A DNA stretch of 8,195 nt. Origin: Fidelibacterota bacterium (GTDB taxonomy: Bacteria; Fidelibacterota; Marinisomatia; SCGC-AAA003-L08; TS1B11). The notes beneath the pieces are model-generated. The model searched no databases. It saw only the letters and a program-made list of their open reading frames with translations, and was not told the origin of the DNA. The stretch lies in the NCBI GenBank assembly GCA_022564085.1, contig JADFMC010000057.1:1-8195 (forward strand). Reading direction: 5' to 3'. Both the position numbers and the translations under genes were made by a program. Each line of letters opens with the position of its first letter. The stretch's first letter is position 1. Shown piece by piece: positions 5,645-8,195 of the stretch.

Positions 5645-7005
5645 GGAAGGAATTTATAGGCACTGAAGGGATGGTGCTGCTGGAGACGGTCCGGCGGCTG
5701 TACCGGCGCAAGGCCTGGTCTGCCCTGGGCCGGGTGCTTAAGAAGATCCACCCCGCGGAACTAGCCTGGATATTTCGGTATCTGACGGCCAAGGAACGCC
5801 AGGTTATATTCGGAATGCTCAAGGAGCCGGAGCAGATTGGCGAATTTCTAAGCGAATTGGACGAGAGTATCCGGCTGGAGCTGGTATCGTCCCTATCGCC
5901 GGAGGGCATCAGTGAAATGATTGCCGCCATGTCGCCCGATGACGTGGCGGACCTGCTGGACACCCTTGACGAGCAGTTGCGTCAGGAGGTGCTGGCCCTG
6001 ATGGACAAGGAGGACGCCGCCGAAGTCGAGGATCTGCTGCAGTACGATACTGACACGGCCGGTGGGATCATGTCGCCGGATTTCCTGGCTATGGATGAGG
6101 GGCTGAAGGTCAGCGAAGCCATCCAGCAGGTGCAGAAATTGAGTGAGGAAGCCGAAATGGCTTTCTATATTTATGTAACGGACGGAGCCGGTAAACTCCA
6201 GGGAGTGCTTTCCCTACGCCAGCTGCTGATGAATGCCGGCACCAAGCAGCTGGTGAATATCATGGAAACCGATGTGATAGCCGTAACCCCGGAGACCGAT
6301 CAGGAAGAGGTGGCGCACATCGTATCCCGGTACAACATCATGGCGGTACCGGTGGTGGACCATGACGGCGAAATCCTGGGTATAGTGACGGTAGATGATA
6401 TTTTGGATGTGATCCGTGAGGAGGCCACCGAAGATTTTCTGCGCATGGTGGGCGCCGGCAAGGACCGGGAGATCCTGCTCAAGCCGGTGATGCAGAATGT
6501 GTGGACTCGTCTCCCCTGGCTGGTGGCCAGTTGGCTGGGCGGCATCCTGGCCATGCTGGTGATCAGGAGCTTCGAGGCGGAGCTATCCCAGCTGCTGATT
6601 CTGGTCGGTTTCATTCCGGTTATTATCGGTATGGGGGGCAACATCGGTACTCAAAGCAGTACCATCACCATCCGGGGGCTGGCTACCGGAAGAATCAATA
6701 TCAAGCACGCCTGGGGTTTTATCGGCAAGCAGTTGCGGGTTGGCCTGATCCTCGGCTTGATTTTCGGTGTGATGCTGGGGCTACTGGGTTGGGCCTACGG
6801 CGAACCCCGCCTGGGCGCCGTGGTGGCCTTGGCCATCGGCTTCACCATGTTCATCTCAGCTTTGCTGGGAACTCTGGTCCCGGTGATCCTGCGGCGGCTG
6901 GATGTGGACCCGGCCGTGGCCACCGGCCCCTTTGTCACCACCACCACGGATGTTCTCGGGGTGCTGATCTATTTTCTACTGGCCAAAAGTCTTCTGGCAC
7001 TATAG
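5641..7005 (+). CDS. mgtE: Magnesium transporter/channel MgtE
   Basis: This 454-residue inner-membrane protein has the full MgtE layout. An acidic, helical N-domain spans about 1-135. Two CBS domains follow at about 136-200 and 205-262, entered by the family motif YDTDTAGGIMSPDF. A plug helix (about 263-285) leads to five membrane helices (about 290-453). GNIGTQSSTITIRGLATG (334-351) is the signature loop. Asp437 in TTTTDVLG of the last helix matches the pore aspartate that coordinates Mg2+ in Thermus MgtE. In the family the acidic N-domain and CBS pair bind Mg2+ and close the pore when the ion is plentiful. The start overlaps the cystathionine beta-synthase stop (ATGA), with no separate Shine-Dalgarno sequence, suggesting translational coupling. 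An ATG ten codons in, after GAAGGG, is a less likely start. The length is normal for the family. Confidence 0.96.
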   Translation: MRKEFIGTEGMVLLETVRRLYRRKAWSALGRVLKKIHPAELAWIFRYLTAKERQVIFGMLKEPEQIGEFLSELDESIRLELVSSLSPEGISEMIAAMSPDDVADLLDTLDEQLRQEVLALMDKEDAAEVEDLLQYDTDTAGGIMSPDFLAMDEGLKVSEAIQQVQKLSEEAEMAFYIYVTDGAGKLQGVLSLRQLLMNAGTKQLVNIMETDVIAVTPETDQEEVAHIVSRYNIMAVPVVDHDGEILGIVTVDDILDVIREEATEDFLRMVGAGKDREILLKPVMQNVWTRLPWLVASWLGGILAMLVIRSFEAELSQLLILVGFIPVIIGMGGNIGTQSSTITIRGLATGRINIKHAWGFIGKQLRVGLILGLIFGVMLGLLGWAYGEPRLGAVVALAIGFTMFISALLGTLVPVILRRLDVDPAVATGPFVTTTTDVLGVLIYFLLAKSLLAL

Positions 7006-7018
7006 TCGACGCAGTCTG

Positions 7019-7756
7019 GTGGACAAGGCACGGGGACCTGCCAGGGCGGCCTGGTTACTATTGGCGCTGGTGGTCTACGGGCCGCCGGCGGTTAAAGCCC
7101 AAACCCGCACCTATGTGGTGAGCTGGCTGGGGTTACCGGTGGCCGATGTGACCATAGAGCACAGTCCCCAGGACAGCTTGCGGCAGAGTCATTATCGGGC
7201 CCGGACCAGGACATGGTTGAACTCGTTTTACTCGGTAGACAACCAATATTGGATCTTTCAGGATACACTCACCGGGCAGGTGGTTCGATATCGAAAGCAG
7301 ATTCTGGAGCGAAACCGCCGCCGCGAGTTTGAGGCCCAGTATCGGTTCGACCTTGGACAGGTAGTCTACTCCAACGGGGCCACCCGCCCACTTGAGCCGG
7401 GCGACCAGGGTCTCTTCAGCGCCCTGCAATGGGTTGAGAGCTACGGCTGGCAAAGCGGGCAGGAGCAACGATTGGTGGTGGAGGTGGAGGGGGTATTCTG
7501 GCAGGTGTTGGCGTGGTGTGAAGAAGTCCGGCGGAGCGCTGACTCGCTGTCAACCGTGGCCCTGGTGACCGCCCGATTTGAGCGCCAGCTACGTGGTGAA
7601 CCGGTTCTAAGCAGCACCGATGTGCTCACCGCCCTGCTCCCCGGCCCGGAGCACGAACTGCGGTTCGAACTGGATCTGGAGCGCCGCCTGGTACTAGCAC
7701 TGGAATTCGGCTCCCTGCCATTTGTAGTGCGAGCCCGGCTTGTTCCTGAAGACTGA
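7019..7756 (+). CDS. Exported DUF3108-like protein of unknown function
   Basis: 245 residues from a GTG at 7019, only 13 bases after the mgtE stop. Residues 1-27 form a signal peptide: Lys and Arg first, then the core WLLLALVVY, then a likely cleavage site after VKA, leaving Gln28 at the mature N-terminus. The mature part opens with YVVSWLGLPVADVTIE (32-47). It continues with strand-rich segments, including YRARTRTWLNSFYSVDNQ, in the style of DUF3108 proteins, which are predicted periplasmic beta proteins with no settled role. There is no lipobox cysteine and no membrane anchor after the signal peptide, so it is probably periplasmic or outer-membrane associated. No good ribosome binding site precedes the GTG, and coupling to mgtE is possible. 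The family call rests on overall pattern, not on catalytic residues. Confidence 0.75.
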   Translation: MDKARGPARAAWLLLALVVYGPPAVKAQTRTYVVSWLGLPVADVTIEHSPQDSLRQSHYRARTRTWLNSFYSVDNQYWIFQDTLTGQVVRYRKQILERNRRREFEAQYRFDLGQVVYSNGATRPLEPGDQGLFSALQWVESYGWQSGQEQRLVVEVEGVFWQVLAWCEEVRRSADSLSTVALVTARFERQLRGEPVLSSTDVLTALLPGPEHELRFELDLERRLVLALEFGSLPFVVRARLVPED

Positions 7757-7792
7757 CCATGGCCTTGGCCGTAAATTATTAGTGGTGGTTTA

Positions 7793-8182
7793 ATGTGGTC
7801 CCAAATTAAAGATTTTTTCCGGATCTACTGGCGGTCAATCGCTATCGTCTCCGCTCTGGCGGCTCTGGTGGCGGTGGGGTTATTACTAAAAATCGACGCC
7901 AAGATAGTGGCTTTAATAGCTCTGGTGGTCGGTTTCGTTACCAATGGTTTTGTAGCCCTGGCCACCTTGATCTCTTTAGTTCCGCTGGTGGGGCCGCTGT
8001 TGGTCAAGGTTCTTTCCCTGCCCATATTTTGGTTACTCAACACCACCGGGTACTTCGCCTCACTGCTGGCCATTAAGAAGGGCTTCCGAACTGAGGTGAT
8101 CAACAACCGGTTGCTGACCATCATGCTCTTGATCGGCATTGTAATAGGCTATGTTCTCGGTAACTTCCTGCCCCTGAATTAA
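7793..8182 (+). CDS. Small multi-helix membrane protein, unrecognised
   Basis: 129 residues, starting with an ATG at 7793 preceded by GTGGTGG, a usable ribosome binding site. The N-terminal segment MWSQIKDFFRIYWRS is amphipathic. It is followed by about four hydrophobic segments: roughly 16-33, 38-58, 60-82 and 106-126. Between the last two is a short basic stretch (IKKGFRTEVINNR) that is probably cytoplasmic. I recognise no family motif and no catalytic residues. It lies 36 bases after the DUF3108-like gene in the same direction and may be the last gene of the operon. The 13 bases left in the window show no terminator. The hydrophobic pattern and the ribosome binding site make it a credible gene, but nothing indicates its job. 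Confidence 0.7.
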   Translation: MWSQIKDFFRIYWRSIAIVSALAALVAVGLLLKIDAKIVALIALVVGFVTNGFVALATLISLVPLVGPLLVKVLSLPIFWLLNTTGYFASLLAIKKGFRTEVINNRLLTIMLLIGIVIGYVLGNFLPLN

Positions 8183-8195
8183 AGCGATCGCGTTC

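Noticed and set aside
7757..7792. GGCC-TT-GGCC as a terminator between the last two genes
   Set aside because: A 2-base loop is too tight, the stem is only 4 bp, and no T run follows.
8185..8192. GCGATCGC as a cyanobacterial HIP1 repeat
   Set aside because: It is a single copy in the window, whereas HIP1 is frequent in cyanobacterial DNA; nothing else suggests a cyanobacterium.

Overview
The window comes from a Gram-negative-type (diderm) bacterium with fairly GC-rich DNA. One product carries a signal peptide and resembles periplasmic DUF3108 proteins, which fits that cell type. Gene order does not match Vibrio or Legionella, where this signalling chemistry is best known. I infer an uncultured or little-studied lineage and cannot name the phylum.

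Layout. At the left edge (1-82, minus strand) there is the probable first part of an unidentified gene, divergent from the next. Positions 208-1500 (+) encode a PLP-dependent alpha-oxoamine synthase that matches CqsA, the CAI-1 (alpha-hydroxyketone) autoinducer synthase. Tail to tail with it and overlapping by 50 bp, 1451-3166 (minus) encodes a six-helix membrane protein. Its N-terminal half is recognisably the CqsS autoinducer-sensing domain, but the histidine kinase half is replaced by a complete class III nucleotide cyclase domain plus an unassigned C-terminal region. A roughly 250-bp divergent intergenic region follows. Then comes a rightward gene string: a CPBP-family membrane protease (3417-4283), cystathionine beta-synthase (4280-5644), the magnesium channel/transporter MgtE (5641-7005), a DUF3108-like exported protein (7019-7756) and a small unrecognised membrane protein (7793-8182). 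The first three are joined by two 4-bp ATGA stop/start overlaps, so they are very likely one operon.

Main interest. The synthase-receptor pair at 208-3166 looks like a self-contained quorum-sensing unit. CqsA would make an alpha-hydroxyketone-type signal, and a CqsS-like receptor fused to an adenylate cyclase would turn its level directly into cAMP. That would bypass the CqsS-LuxU-LuxO phosphorelay. Residues that line the CAI-1 pocket in Vibrio CqsS are mostly kept, and all catalytic residues of an ATP-using cyclase are present. The homology is read directly from the sequence against remembered family sequences. Direct cAMP output and the exact ligand are inferences. No function linking the signalling pair to the downstream operon can be shown from sequence alone.
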